A stretch of DNA of 64,000 bases from Branchinecta lynchi (Eukaryota; Arthropoda; Branchiopoda; Anostraca; Branchinectidae). The stretch is from NCBI GenBank assembly GCA_023053575.1, contig JAKZAP010000012.1, forward strand, positions 6,510,230-6,574,229. The letters are read 5' to 3'. Numbering within the stretch: the first letter of the stretch is position 1; each line of letters starts with the position of its first letter. A program made the translations under genes and the position numbers. Positions 44,887-56,130 of this stretch are shown piece by piece. A model generated the notes under the pieces. It searched no databases. It saw only the letters and a program-made list of their open reading frames with translations, and was not told where the DNA came from.

Positions 44887-45180
44887 CTAATCGACTGGGT
44901 GGATGTACACATCAGGATACCAGGAAGTGACGGGATATCCCAAGCGAAAAATCTCCCTACGGAGATCCAAAAGCTCTTGGCATCGGCTTAGAAAATTACC
45001 GATATGCTCCTCTTGATCACCGCAAAGAGGACACGCATATTTCCCATTCGGATTCTTCTTATTTCTATCAAACACTTTGTTCTACCGTGTAATGGTAGGC
45101 AGTTAGCCCTCAGTTGGATCCAGTACCTCAAATAAATCGCGGGTAGATTAAGCTTAAAATAAAAATTCTGGCTCATAAAC
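44887..45180 (-). pseudogene. Retrotransposon ORF2 C-terminal zinc-knuckle remnant, frameshifted
   Basis: Two overlapping minus frames join by a frameshift near 45060-45085. The upstream one contains RYWIQLRANCLPLHGRTKC, the downstream one NGKYACPLCGDQEEHIGNFL, then SRCQELLDLRREIF. LR-x-N-CLPL followed by CPLC-x4-EH-x5-L-x2-C is the terminal Cys-His motif of non-LTR retrotransposon polymerases. No catalytic domain remains. Confidence 0.8.
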
Positions 45181-45390
45181 TGTTCTAAGGGTATCCAATG
45201 AAGAAAATAGCAACGGTGGATTCCGCGAAAACGGACGTATCAGTTTTAGTTTTCTATTTCAAAGTTCAGAATAGGCAAACTTAAACAGAATGTTCCGAAA
45301 ATAATACAGAAATATTAAAAAGTAAAACAACACCCCTCAATACGGTGGCTCCTGGCCAAGCCGACATGTAAGGTCGCCTTCACGCGTGAC

Positions 45391-45718
45391 CAGGGGCGTC
45401 ACGACTGGGGAGTGGGGGACACCCCCCCCCCCCAATGCTGTCGGCCAGTCCGTAAAAAATAACCGAGGCGGCACGGAGCTCCGCGATTTTTCAAAACGGT
45501 TTATTTTTTTTCATGAAAACAGTCGGTTTTCTGAAAATTGGTCGATTTTTCGTCAAAATAGTCGGTTTTCCCGAAAATCAGTAAATTTTTTTCGAAAATG
45601 TAATTTTTCTTGTTGTAAACAGTCGTTTTTCTGCAGAAAAAGTCGGTAAAAATTACCAGCCAGTCGATAAATGCCTCGTCCCCCCCCCCCCCGAACATTT
45701 TGGCTAGTAACGCCTCTG
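45391..45718. mobile_element. CAGRGGCGT hAT-like miniature element, complete copy
   Basis: CAGGGGCGTCACGACTGGGG to TTTGGCTAGTAACGCCTCTG. Flanks CGCGTGAC (45383-45390) and CTCGTGAC (45719-45726) are an 8-bp duplication with one change. The interior alternates ACAGTCGGTTTT / AAAATCAGTAAATTTT words. Open frames on both strands (45386-45744) come from it. Confidence 0.9.
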
Positions 45719-45754
45719 CTCGTGACCACGATATCTTCTATCATAACCCTTAGT

Positions 45755-46160
45755 CCCTATAGACCCGCAATCCCAATTATACCAATCCAACCTACTTCCG
45801 TAATTGCATTCATTAATTTTCAAGCCCGGATACCCAAATTTATTCTAAGCCCGCTCACGATACCTCACACTAATCTTTGCTCTAGCCACAATCCGCCATT
45901 TCCCATGCGCATTATGCGCAAAACCGGTTATTTGAATCTCGCCGAATTATTACGAGAAGTAAATGAGCTTTGGGAATGGCTTAAAACAGCTAAAGCTGTG
46001 GACAATTTGTTAAAAGAAGAACCTAGTTTTACAGTATTCAAACAGTTTCGAACATTGGACCAAAAACAGAAAGTAGCGCGAATTGTGCTTTCATCTCTTA
46101 GACACCTCAAAGAGAATCCAACATCAACCTGGGCCGTTGACCAGGAACTATAAGAAACTT
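45755..46160 (+). repeat. KTGYVN repeat, copy 4, longest reading frame
   Basis: Frame from MRKTGYLNLAELLREVNELW through LKTAKAVDNLLKEEPSF, ending in a stop at 46151-46153. It is the best preserved of the four copies. Upstream CCAATCCAACCTACTTCCG and TTTTCAAGCCCGGATACCC match the others. The frame has no known domain; it may once have encoded a transposon protein. Confidence 0.6.
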
Positions 46161-46475
46161 GAAAAGATACTCGTCTCCAGACCAAGTCCAAAAAACTTAA
46201 GTGTCTTACCTCCAACCACAGTTTCGAACTTATACTGAATATTATATCTTATATCTACCAGGAACTAGTAAACTTGAAATGATACTTTTCGTCTCCAGAT
46301 TAAGTCCAAAAAACTTAAGTGTCCTACCTCCAACCACAGTTTCAAACATATATCGAATATTATATCTTATATCTACCAGGAACTAGGAAACTCGAAAAGA
46401 TACTTCTCGTCTCCAGATTAAGCCCCAAAAAATTCAAGTGTCCGACCTCTAACCACAGTTTCGAACTTATATGGG
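46145..46475 (+). repeat. 118-bp tandem repeat, nearly three units
   Basis: GTCTTACCTCCAACCACAGTTTCGAAC and CTCGTCTCCAGA-TAAGTCC recur at about 46203, 46321 and 46440. Starts at the 3' edge of KTGYVN copy 4. Confidence 0.9.
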
Positions 46476-46479
46476 CAAA

Positions 46480-47543
46480 CTGGGCCCAGTTGCCCCTGTA
46501 ATGGGTGGGTGTGGGGTTACCCCCACCCCCCAATCACACCCAGACACCAATGCCAACATTCCAATTTTTTTTGTTTTAACTGTATACCACAGTACCGTAA
46601 ATTGCCGGACACACCAAGTTGGGTGCGCGGATTATGGGCTTCGTAGATTTATCGTGGTGTGGTGTGCGGGGGGGGGGGGGCAACTTAGGATACAGGTAAG
46701 ATAATACGAAAACAGACTTCAGGAAGACCATTAGTTAATTTTAAATCTGATGGCGTATGCTGGTGTAAAATATATTTTCCAGGTCTTGAGATTGGGAGGC
46801 AGATATACGATTATTCGAAAATGTACTACGGGGAGAAAATCAGATAATCCTAAATCTCTGACGCTGAAGGAAAACTGACTGATTATTTCTAACTCATTCC
46901 ATTCTACGAGAGGGGAAGGGCTATCACTGGGGGTACGGGGATGTTAGATTGCTAGGAAAAAAAGGGATAATGGTCCCTAGTCATCACCACTTTGGAGATA
47001 AAAGTTGAGTGTTCGTGTATATCGTCTGATATCTCATGCGAGGAACCACATAGGCTAAGTGAGGTACATTAGAATTTGCTTGTTCAGAAGAACAGAGAGT
47101 TCACTGTCTTGTTTTTTAATTTTCCATGACTGTTTTATTTTCTTGGGGGGACAAAAGAGGGAGCTTGGAAACGAGTTAATATTCCGATTCCTCACTCAAT
47201 ATGAATTGTTTAAAGCGTTAACTTTAAGGCTATCCTGATTTGTAATTTGTAATTTTCATTTTTTTTTTGTATGGATATATCTTATACGGATCTACCTACT
47301 TACTACCTGAACACCTATCAAGAATTGTTTTTTGTTCGTGAAGAGGTTTACAGAAAGAAAATATAAAGAACTTGTGACGACTTACAATCAAGTGTCGGTC
47401 TTGAGAACTCTTTGAACTTATTCCGCCTTTCATCTTATCCCTAACTCAACTATGGTAGAATAAACTTGAGAAATACCCACCCTTTGCCAATGTCTTGTCT
47501 GTTTTATTCCTACGACTTTTTAGCCCTTTTTTCGTTACAGCCG
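46480..47543. other. No gene recognised
   Basis: Single-copy-looking sequence with a G run at 46669-46680. No supported exon. The right 60 bp belong to the unit described next. Confidence 0.4.
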
Positions 47544-48129
47544 AGTTTACCAATCAAGCAGCGCAAACTTCCCCGAAAACTTCAGGGTCCATCGGCAACT
47601 TTTTCACAAATAAGGACATGAGAAGCTTCCCATTGTTCATTTTGGAAGACTTCGTCTTGGCTTTCCCCACTACTTCTTCTTCATTGAAATGACGTTCAGA
47701 TTGGCTGGTGCCGATCCCTTGCTAATGCCTTCCTCTTAGGGAGTCAACAAACGCCAACAAGAAAACGGTTCATTTCACAGGGTAAGTACTGATATTTTCG
47801 ATAAACCAAATTTCAAGACCATTGTATCGTTTAAAAAGTTTACCAATCAAGCAGCGCAAACTTCCCCGAAAACTTCAGGGTCCATCGGCAAGTTTTTCAC
47901 AAATAAGGGCATGAGAAGCTTCCCATTGTTCATTTTGGAAGACTTCGTCTTGGCTTTCCCCACTACTTCTTCTTCATAGAAATGACGTTCAGATTGGCTG
48001 GTGCCGATCCCTTGCTAATGCCTTCCTCTTAGGGAGTCAACACACGCCAACAAGAAAACGGTTCATTTCACAGGGTAAGTACTGGTATTTTCGATAAACC
48101 AAATTTCAAGACCATTGTATCGTTTAAAA
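47544..48129 (+). repeat. Recent 293-bp tandem duplication with splice-donor-like junction
   Basis: Two head-to-tail copies (47544-47836, 47837-48129) differ at only about five or six positions. In the first, a 65-codon frame (AEFTNQAAQTSP, then KDMRSFPLFILEDF) is preceded by acceptor-like TTTTTTCGTTACAG. Each copy contains CACAGGGTAAGTACTG, a consensus donor. A diverged relative lies at 54250-55110, so this is either a repeat family or a duplicated exon. Confidence 0.85.
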
Positions 48130-48690
48130 TCTCTAGTTACGGTTATGCTTAAAGAAATAGAAAACTTGACTGAAACTTGACTCGGGGAGCTAGCTGACAT
48201 ATGTAGAATGCACCCCGAGTCGATACTGAGAGTAAGAAAAATTCTCGTTACGACCATTGCAGTTTCCGGGCAGTTTCCGGAAACTGTCATAGTGCGATGT
48301 CATAGGTATCCCTCCACTTACGTTTTGGGATCCCAAAGAGGTGAGAATTCGACTTTTGAGTTAGTAGAAAAAAAAAGCAAAGGGTTTGTGTGCCGGGAGT
48401 AGGAATCGCACGCACGACCTCTTGACTACTATCCCGATACTATGGCCGAAACACGGCCAAAGGCGAACTTTTACAGTGCATAAGTGCATAATTACAGTAC
48501 ATAAGGGGCAAGGGCCTGCCGGCTAGCTTTTGGGACACTAAGGAGGGGGTTCGAGATAACAAAGAAGGGGGGAGGGGGTCCTGTCGACAATAAGTCCCTA
48601 TATCTTTATCTAAGCCGCCCAGGTCGGTTTGAGGGCCGAAAGATGCGTAGTCAAGTTATATGTGCCTTTAATATCCTGGCCGAGATTAAA
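48130..48690. other. Mixed debris
   Basis: Holds a short reverse-oriented GGGATCCC-element end (48293-48337: CATAGGTATCCCTCCACTTACG then GGGATCCCAAAG), the tRNA-like remnant below and featureless sequence to 48690. Confidence 0.5.
48391..48438 (-). tRNA. Truncated tRNA-like remnant, probably SINE-derived
   Basis: On the minus strand, ATCGGGA and TCCCGGC can pair as an acceptor stem (six of seven). GTGCGTGCGATTCCTAC forms a T arm with loop TGCGATT, and TAGTAGTCAAGAGG resembles an A box. The anticodon arm is missing, so it cannot be functional. Confidence 0.35.
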
Positions 48691-48797
48691 AATTGTGTTT
48701 TCTTATGTGTCTGTTTTTTGCTTATAGTGCTCTTTTATTTCCTATAATCCGCTTTCCAAATGATGAGTTAAAAATAAATTACTTACTTATATCAATC
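48690..48797 (+). repeat. (TTAC)n-tailed retroelement 3' end
   Basis: TTTATTTCC...AATCCGCTTTCCAAATGATGAGTTAAAAATAAATTACTTACTTA matches the 3' end at 58590-58640 and, inverted, 10033-10096. Confidence 0.55.
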
Positions 48798-49323
48798 CAA
48801 ATTATTGAGAAAGGAGCAAGTTCGGATAAGCATGGACTGGATGATGAAAAAAGCTTGTTTTGCGCATTATGAACAGGTTTCATTCTTTTTTAATTTTCAT
48901 AAAAAATGGAATAACCTGTTCCTGTGTTGATACTCCGGACAACCCGGTATTATTAATGGATTAAATTACAGAGGCAGTTTCTTAAGTTACTGGTAGGCTT
49001 TTGTTAGATTTGTTCATGTTTCTGTCGGGTCTTCGTGCACAAATAAATATTATTAATATGTATCTTAAGTAGATAAGTACGGAGATGCATTAAAGCGCTG
49101 AATAGGTCCTATTCGAAATTGCTTTTCATTTCTGATGCACCTCCCCTTCCTGTCGGAATATTAAATTGGGAAATAGAAGCTCGGCGTCTAAGATGTTATT
49201 CGATCTTTGCAGGAAACTTCGGCTTACAAAAAACACCCTCCTCCACTTAACTACTTCACACATAAACTGTCCGTAGTAGACTAATTTCCTGGGAACAAAA
49301 AGAAGGAGAAACAAGTGTAAAGA
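48798..49323. other. No feature seen
   Basis: AT-rich. No gene, repeat or structural signal recognised. Confidence 0.4.
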
Positions 49324-50495
49324 AACAAGACCTAAGGTTTCGATGGGATCCCAAAAATCTAGTATTTGATCCAGACAACTGGGTCTTGTCTTCGCCAGAT
49401 CCAGTACTCGGCAGGCTAATCTTCTTAGAAAACCAAGTTATTTATCAGGCATATCTATCGATACTGACCGAAACTTCCTGCTTCACTTGGTTTCGGCCAA
49501 ATTCCGAGCGAACTGATTGTCCAGCAGAAAAAGAAAACTCAGAAACGAATTCAGCGTATCTCCTTACCCCTATAAAGGACATCTAATCAACTTCAAATAA
49601 AACTTTAACTTACAACAAATTTCCGGTTTCAACCGGATTTCGGACAAATTATATGTCCAGGTGAAAGTGATTGTCATATACAGACTCAGCGTCTCCTTAG
49701 TCCTAAATCTGTCATCTAATCAACTTCAGATACAACTTTTGCTTTTAATAAATTTTCCGGTTTTGGCCGGATTCTGGGCGAACTATTTGTCCGGGTAGAC
49801 AATGCTTTTCGTATAAGTTTTCAGCATGCCTTCTTACTCATAAATCTGTCACCTAATCAACCATAAATAAAACTTATAATTTTAACCATCTTTCCGATTT
49901 TTGCCGGATTCCGGACGAACGACTTGTCCGGCAAGAAAATGGTTTTCATCATCCTGTTCACCATGTCTTCTTACCCCTGAATCCATTATCTAATAAACTT
50001 CAGATAAACTTTTACTTTTAACCAACTTTCCGGTTTTGCCGGATTCCGGACGAACTACTTGTCCTGTGAGGAAATGGTTTTCACCACCGTGGTCAGTATG
50101 TCTTCTTACCCCAAAATCGAACATGTAATCAACTTCAAATGAAACTTTTACTTTTAATCAACTTTCGGTTTTTGCCGGATTCCGGGCGAACTACTAGTCG
50201 GACGAGAGAATAATTTGAATATTCGTGTCCAGCATGTCTTCTTACCCTATAATCGACTTTCATATTAGCTGTTTAAAAATATTTTTGTTTGTCCCTTAAT
50301 TTGAAACCCCTGACCCACCCCTAAATATAGGGCTACAGAGCCCATCTACGAACTTGACATTACACTTGACCCAAAGAATCTTCACACCAAGTTTAATACA
50401 AACATCTTATTCCCTTCGAGAGCTATCATGCTGACAAATGGACGGACAGACGGACGGACGGACATCACTCCACTTACGTTTAGGGATCCGAAAAA
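49324..50495 (-). mobile_element. GGGATCCC element, copy 10
   Basis: Reverse orientation from AACAAGACCTAAGGTTTCGATGGG to TTACGTTTAGGGATCCGAAAAAGG, with six modules and GGACGGACAGACGGACGGACGGAC (complement of the microsatellite) at about 50440-50463. Moderately diverged. Confidence 0.8.
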
Positions 50496-51106
50496 GGTGA
50501 AAAATAGATTGACAGAAACTCGATCGTCACTTAGTTTATTCCATAAGATTCAATTCAAAATGTCAAGAGATTCATTTCCTCTGAGGTGGTTGATTGATCC
50601 CCAGATATGTCGGATATCTCCCGGCGCCATCTCTCTATCAACAATATAAATCTTTCGGAATTTACGGGCTGAATAAAGTTTGCGAAAAGTATAGGTATCA
50701 GCCATTTGACTGACAGGTCAATATTACAGAGTTTGAGGGGAGAAAATGAATCACTGCTTGATGGACATCGGACCAAATTGGAACCGAGGAGTTCCTCACT
50801 CCCTGCGGCATGAGCACTTCAGAAGCTGATAAAATTCAATGACAAATTACCGTCAGATGCGCTAGAGAAAAAATAACAATCACACGTGCCATCTTGGTCA
50901 TCTGAAGGGTGAATAAGCGATTTGGCTTTCGCTTCATACCAAGTAGCGCATTAGCCTCGTGGAAAAGTAACCAGCCCAACACTCAGCACTGAAGTCGGAA
51001 GCCAGAATCGACACAGTTGATGAAATTTGAAAGATCAGAGTTGGGTAAAGCACAAATAGAGTGTATAAATAAAATGTGTTTATTGGTTCCCCTTTCTTTA
51101 TCGAAT
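50496..51106. other. Unassigned, several competing open frames
   Basis: Two minus frames overlap (50555-50776 and about 50552-50705), and a plus frame is also open. The words GGGAGAAAATGAATCACT and AGATTCATTTCCTC (inverted) hint at a decayed terminal-repeat element. No coding call can be justified. Confidence 0.3.
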
Positions 51107-52977
51107 CTGCTAATTCATCCAACTTTTGTTCATTCCGCATCGATTTCACCTTCGTAAATTCGGTGATTTGATCTGTTAATATGGTCTCATCGTTAGTGTA
51201 TTCGGTAATTTACCGTACTTTTCTCAAGTCCGTATCTGCTCCATCGCATTCGGTCCAGCCATTTTCATAATTCGGACATTAATCAGATTCATTCGGCTCT
51301 AATTCGTGACCGAATTCGATAATTCATCCAACTTTTGTTAATTCCGCATCGGTTTCGCCACATTCGGTCCGTCCCTGCGTTAATTCGGTGATTTAACCTA
51401 TTTATTTGATCTCGTTCTTTACCAAAATCAGTACTTCGGTCAACCCCTTTCATAATAAGATTCGGACACATACATTTGGTTCTGATTCGTTACCAAATAT
51501 GGTTTCTATTACTAGACTTGTCGAATTTGGTTGTTTTGGGTTATTCTGACAAGAGTTTTATTCCATTACGAAATTCGGTTGCCGCTCTGCTCTGTTCCAT
51601 CGATCTGTTCCTTGTTTTTGGGATCTTAAAACGTAAGTGAAGGGATACCTATGACATCGCAAAAGTTGTCTGTCCGTCCGTCCGTCCGTCTGTCCATCCG
51701 TCCGTAAGCACGATAACTCTCGAAGGGAATGAGATATTTTGATGAAAGTTGGTATGAGGATTGTTTGGGTCAAGGGTAAGGTCGAGTTCGTAGATGGGCT
51801 CTGTAGCCCTATATTTGGGGGTGGGGGAGGGGGTTCAATTTAAGGGACAAACAAAATATTTTTAAACAGCTAATGTGATAGTCGATTATGGGGTAAGAAG
51901 ACATGTTGAGCACGATGGTGACAATCATTTTCTCGCCGGACAAGTAGTTCGTCCGGAATCCGGCAAAAACCGGAAAGTTTGTTAAAAGTAAAAGTTTCAT
52001 TTGAAGTTGATTAAATGTTTGATTTAGGGGTAAGAAAACATGCTGAGCACGATGGTGAAAACCATTTTCTCGCTCGACAAGTAGTTCGTCCGGAATCCCG
52101 CAAAAAACGGAAAGTTGGTTAAAAGTAAAAGTTTCATTTGAAGTTGATTAAATGTTTGATTTAGGGGTAAGAAGACATGCTGAGCATGATGGTGAAAATC
52201 ATTTTGTCGCCGGACAAGCAGTTCGTCCAGAATCCGGCCAAAACCGGAAAGTTGGTTAAAAGTAACAGTTTCATTTAAGTTGATTAAATGTTTGATTTAT
52301 GAGTAAGAAGACATGCTGAACCCGATGGTGAAAACCATTTTCTCGCCGGACAACTAGTTCGCCTGTAATCCGGCCAAAACCGGAAAATATGTTAAAAGTA
52401 AAAGCTTTATCTCAAGTTGATTAGATGATATATATTTAGGGGTAAGAAGAGACGCTGAGTCTGTATATAATGATCATTTCTTACCCGGACATATAAGTAG
52501 TCCGGAATCCGGTTGTACCCGCATTTTTTTTAAGTCAAAATTTTATTTAAAGTTGATTAGATTTCTTTATAGGGATAAGGAGGTATGCCAGCTTCGTTTC
52601 TGAATTTTTCTTTTTTTGCTGGACTAGTAGTTCGCTCGGAATTCGGGCGAAACCGCAAATTTGGCAGTAGTAAAGCAGGAAGTTTCGGTCAATATCGTCA
52701 AAATAGATATGGCTTATAGAGGTATAGATAGGTAGATGGAATATCCGAACTCGTTTTTTTCTGATGATTAGCCTGGCGAAGACAAGACCGAATTGTCTGG
52801 ATCAAATCTTAGATTTTTGGGATCCCATCGACACCTTTGGTCTTGTTTATTTAGTTTTTCGGTATAGTACGAATTCATTATTTGCTTCAACGCAGTTACT
52901 GAGTTCGGTAATTTAAGTGGCATTTATTTAGCTATCGTTCTTTACCGTTTACGGTAGCTTCAGCTGGTTGCTGTTCA
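51107..52977 (+). repeat. AATTCGGT-rich tandem repeat, interrupted by GGGATCCC copy 11
   Basis: TAATTCATCCAACTTTTGTT-ATTCCGCATCG recurs with a 214-bp period (51112, 51326), with many dispersed AATTCGGT/ATTCGGTAATTT words. Related sequence resumes at 52848-52970 (TGAGTTCGGTAATTTAAG, TCGTTCTTTACC), so the element at 51614-52847 inserted into it. Confidence 0.7.
51614..52847 (+). mobile_element. GGGATCCC element, copy 11, near-identical to copies 1 and 3
   Basis: GTTTTTGGGATCTTAAAACG to CACCTTTGGTCTTGTT. The microsatellite is GTCCGTCCGTCCGTCTGTCC. Five to six modules follow in the same order as copies 1 and 3. Its right end adds the module TTTGCTGGACTAGTAGTTCGC. It is among the youngest copies here. 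Confidence 0.9.
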
Positions 52978-54141
52978 TTTTTTGGGATCCCAAAACGTAA
53001 GTGGAGGGATACCTATGACATTGCAAAAGTTGTCGGTCCGTCCGTCCGTCTGTAAGCACGATAACTCTCGAAGGGAATGATATATTTTGATGAAACTTGG
53101 TGTGAGGATTCGTTGGGTCGTCGGACCAGTCAAGTTGGTAGATGGGCTTTGTATCCCTACATTTAGGGGTGGGGGAGGGGGTTCAAATTAAGGGGCAAAC
53201 AAAATATTTTGAAACAGCTAATGTGATAGTCGATTATGGGGTAAGAAGACATGCTGAGCACGATGGTGAAATTATTTTGTCATCGGACGAGTAGTTCACC
53301 CGGAATCCGGCCAAAACCGGAAAGTTTGTTAAAAGTAAAAGTTTTATTTGAAGTTGATTAGATGCTCGATTTAGGGGTAAGAAGACATGCTGAAGACGAT
53401 GGTGAAAACCATTTTGTCGACGGACAAGTAGTTCGCCCGGAATCCAGCCGAAACCGGAAAGTTTGTTAAAATTAGAAGTTTTATTTCGAGTTGATTAGAT
53501 GTTCGATTTAAGGCAAGAAGACATGTTGAACACTTATGTGAAAACAATTTTCTACCCGGACTTGTAGTTCACCCGGAATCCGGCGAAAACCGGAAAGTTG
53601 GTTAAAAGTAGAAGTTTAATCTGAAGTTGATTAAATGTTTGATTCATGGGTAAAAAGACATGCCGAACACGATGGTGGAAATCATTTTCTTGCTGGACTA
53701 CTAGTTTGCCCGGAATCTGGCCAAAACCGGAAAATTTTTTAAAAGCAAATGTTCGATTAGATGACAGATTAAGAGGTAAGAAGAGAGGCTGAGTCGGTTT
53801 ATGACAATGGTTTTTTACCCGGACATATAATTATTCCGGAATCCTGTTGTAACCGGATTTTTTTTTAAGTCAAACTTTTATTCAAAGTTGATTAGATGTT
53901 TTTTATAGGGATAAGGAGATATGCTGGTTTTGTTTCTGTATTTTTTTTTTTGCTGGACTAGTAGTTCGCTAGGAAGTCGGCAGGAAGTCTCGGTCAGTAT
54001 CGTCAAAATAGATATAGCTTATAGAGGTATATCTGAACTTGGTTTTCTCTGATGATTAGCCTGTCCAAGACTGGATCTGGTGAAGATTGTCTGAATCAAA
54101 TAATAGATTTTTGGGATCCCATCGATACCTTTGGTCTTGTT
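52978..54141 (+). mobile_element. GGGATCCC element, copy 12
   Basis: From TTTTTTGGGATCCCAAAACG to GATACCTTTGGTCTTGTT, about seven modules, more diverged from each other than in copy 11. It starts only 130 bp after copy 11, in the same target repeat. Confidence 0.88.
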
Positions 54142-54249
54142 TATCTCTTACGATTGTAGTACTTCAGGAATAAGCACGCCTCTTGACGGGAAAACTAGGC
54201 TACTTTTGTGTGAAGATACCAAAATACCTGAAAGGGCCGTACTTGTTCT

Positions 54250-55110
54250 GCCTGTTTATATCATCTTTAGCTCCCATTGAAATCACTGACGTCAGATATC
54301 CCCACCCTTTGCCATTGTTTCGTTATACACCTACGATTTTTTGCACGCTTTTGGATAAACAGAGTTTGCAAGTGAAGCAGCGCAAATTTCACCGATAGCT
54401 CCAAAGGATATGAGAAACTTCAACACGTTGTTTTTTATTTTAGGCCAGAAAGGTATATCTTGTTTTTCGGACTGCTCTCTCTTGACTTTTCCCACATTTT
54501 AGCGACGGCGCGAATAGTTTTAACATAAGTTGCGTGTTCAGGCTCACGATTCTCAACCCTGTTCGTCACACGTCTTTTTTAGGGAGCGCATCCGACTCGG
54601 GCTCCGTGTTCTGTGGCTTCGAGTGTTTTTGGCTCCCGTGTCTCTTTCGAGTATGCTGAAAACGCAACTCCCACACTTTGTCCCGGATAGCAGAAGTATG
54701 TAGGGCTATGGAGACCAGGGTTGCCACACCAAAAATATTTAGAGAGTGACTTTTAGCCCAAAACAGAGTGAATTGGAAGTGAAATTTATTTTCATGAAAT
54801 GTTAACTTTCAGTTGGAATCGCCTCTGTAAAAATGACACATCTTAATTTTACTTTCATGAAAAAAAATTAAAATAGTCACTTCTAGTACGAATCCCTACT
54901 GCAAAAATGAGACACTTGGTAATTTTCCGAAATATAGTGATTTTTATGTCCTAGGTAGGACAAGAGTGAAAAAAAAAAAATAGAGTGACAATTCACACTA
55001 TCGCGCGACATATGGCAACCCTGATCAGGAGACGACAAGCAAAAATTACAAGAAAATCGGTAATTTCACAGTGTAAGTACTGGTATTTTCAGAAAACAAT
55101 ATTTGAGAAC
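54250..55110 (+). repeat. Diverged relative of the 47.5-kb unit, split by a miniature element
   Basis: CCCACCCTTTGCCATTG, GTTTGCAAGTGAAGCAGCGCAAATTTC, AAGGATATGAGAAACTTC and (after the insertion) CACAGTGTAAGTACTGGTATTTTC align with 47470-47800. The conceptual frame keeps TEFASEAAQISP and KDMRNF against AEFTNQAAQTSP and KDMRSF, with stops, so the similarity is at least partly at protein level. Confidence 0.6.
54716..55023. mobile_element. CAGGGTTGCCA hAT-like miniature element, uninterrupted copy
   Basis: CAGGGTTGCCACACC to GACATATGGCAACCCTG. The interior matches the halves of 404-1926. GGAGAC lies at 54710-54715 and 55028-55033, with four extra bases at the right junction. Confidence 0.8.
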
Positions 55111-55670
55111 CAGTTCTGAATATTAAAAACATTTGTAAATACATTAAAACTATTTCTTTATTTTCTTTCGTATGTGTGTACTAACATTAATTTCATTACT
55201 CCACTGTCTTAAATTTGTACAGTAAGTCATAAATAAATATTAGTATATTATTATTTTACATGTAGTCCTTTTAAGTCACTGCATTTCCGTGTCTAACTCT
55301 ACGCAATTCAACAAGCGACTGATGGTGGATTTTACCCCAATCCCTCTCTATACGACCCTTATGTTATGTCGTTTGTGTCGTTATTATTTGTTGTCATTAT
55401 TTCTGGTTTTATTTTTTCGTGATTCGTGATTATTTATTGTCTTTATTTTTGGTTCTATTTTTTCATGAGCGCTAGAGCTCTTCTCTCAGCAGCGGAAAAT
55501 GTTAAAGATATATCTGTTTGTAAATAAAGATAACCCTGAATCGTATGACCTGTTATTGTACCTGTCACCCCTTCTCCATCTTTGATTTCCTCCATAAGTT
55601 CACATATTAACGGCAAAGGGGATTTTTTTTTTTTTTTTTTACCAAGATTGACCCTCAAATGCGAGATGGC
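55111..55670. other. No gene recognised
   Basis: AT-rich, with a T run at 55623-55640. CGTGATTCGTGATTATTTATTGTC-like words near 55400-55450 are a small internal duplication. Nothing else. Confidence 0.4.
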
Positions 55671-56130
55671 TAAAACTTTCTAGGGCTGCTTGAAAGGGGG
55701 AGGGGGTGAAAATTTAAGGGAAGGAAAAAATGTGGTTCAGGATAATATGACAGTCGATTTAGGGGTAAGGAGATATGCTGATTCTATGTCTTAACTTTTT
55801 TTCCTCCGATACTTAGTTCTCCCGGAATCCGGTGAGAATTGGAGATTCTGTAAAAGTAAAATTTTAGGTTAACATGACGATTTAGGAGTTGACATTTTGG
55901 TTAGGCTAACATGACAGTTGACATTTTGACATAAACAATCATTTTGGACATTCTGTTTAAATATCTGAACTTTATGGTTTTCCCCGACATTTATTTCGTC
56001 CGGAATCCGGAGAAAGCCGGAAATTCCGTACAAGTAAAAGCTTATTCTGACGTCGACTACAGTTTCACCTTCACCATAAGGGGAATAACACATGCCACGG
56101 TTTGTCGACGAGTCTCCGACGTTATAGTTC
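55671..56130 (+). mobile_element. GGGATCCC element, decayed fragment
   Basis: GGGGGAGGGGGTGAAAATTTAAGG, GACAGTCGATTTAGGGGTAAGG and two modules with CTCCCGGAATCCGG and GTCCGGAATCCGGAGAAAGCCGG. Both element ends are lost. Confidence 0.65.

Noticed and set aside
50552..50776. Minus frame beginning MADTYTFRKLYSARKFRK with a possible acceptor.
   Set aside because: Another minus frame and a plus frame over the same bases look equally protein-like; no homology or codon evidence selects one.
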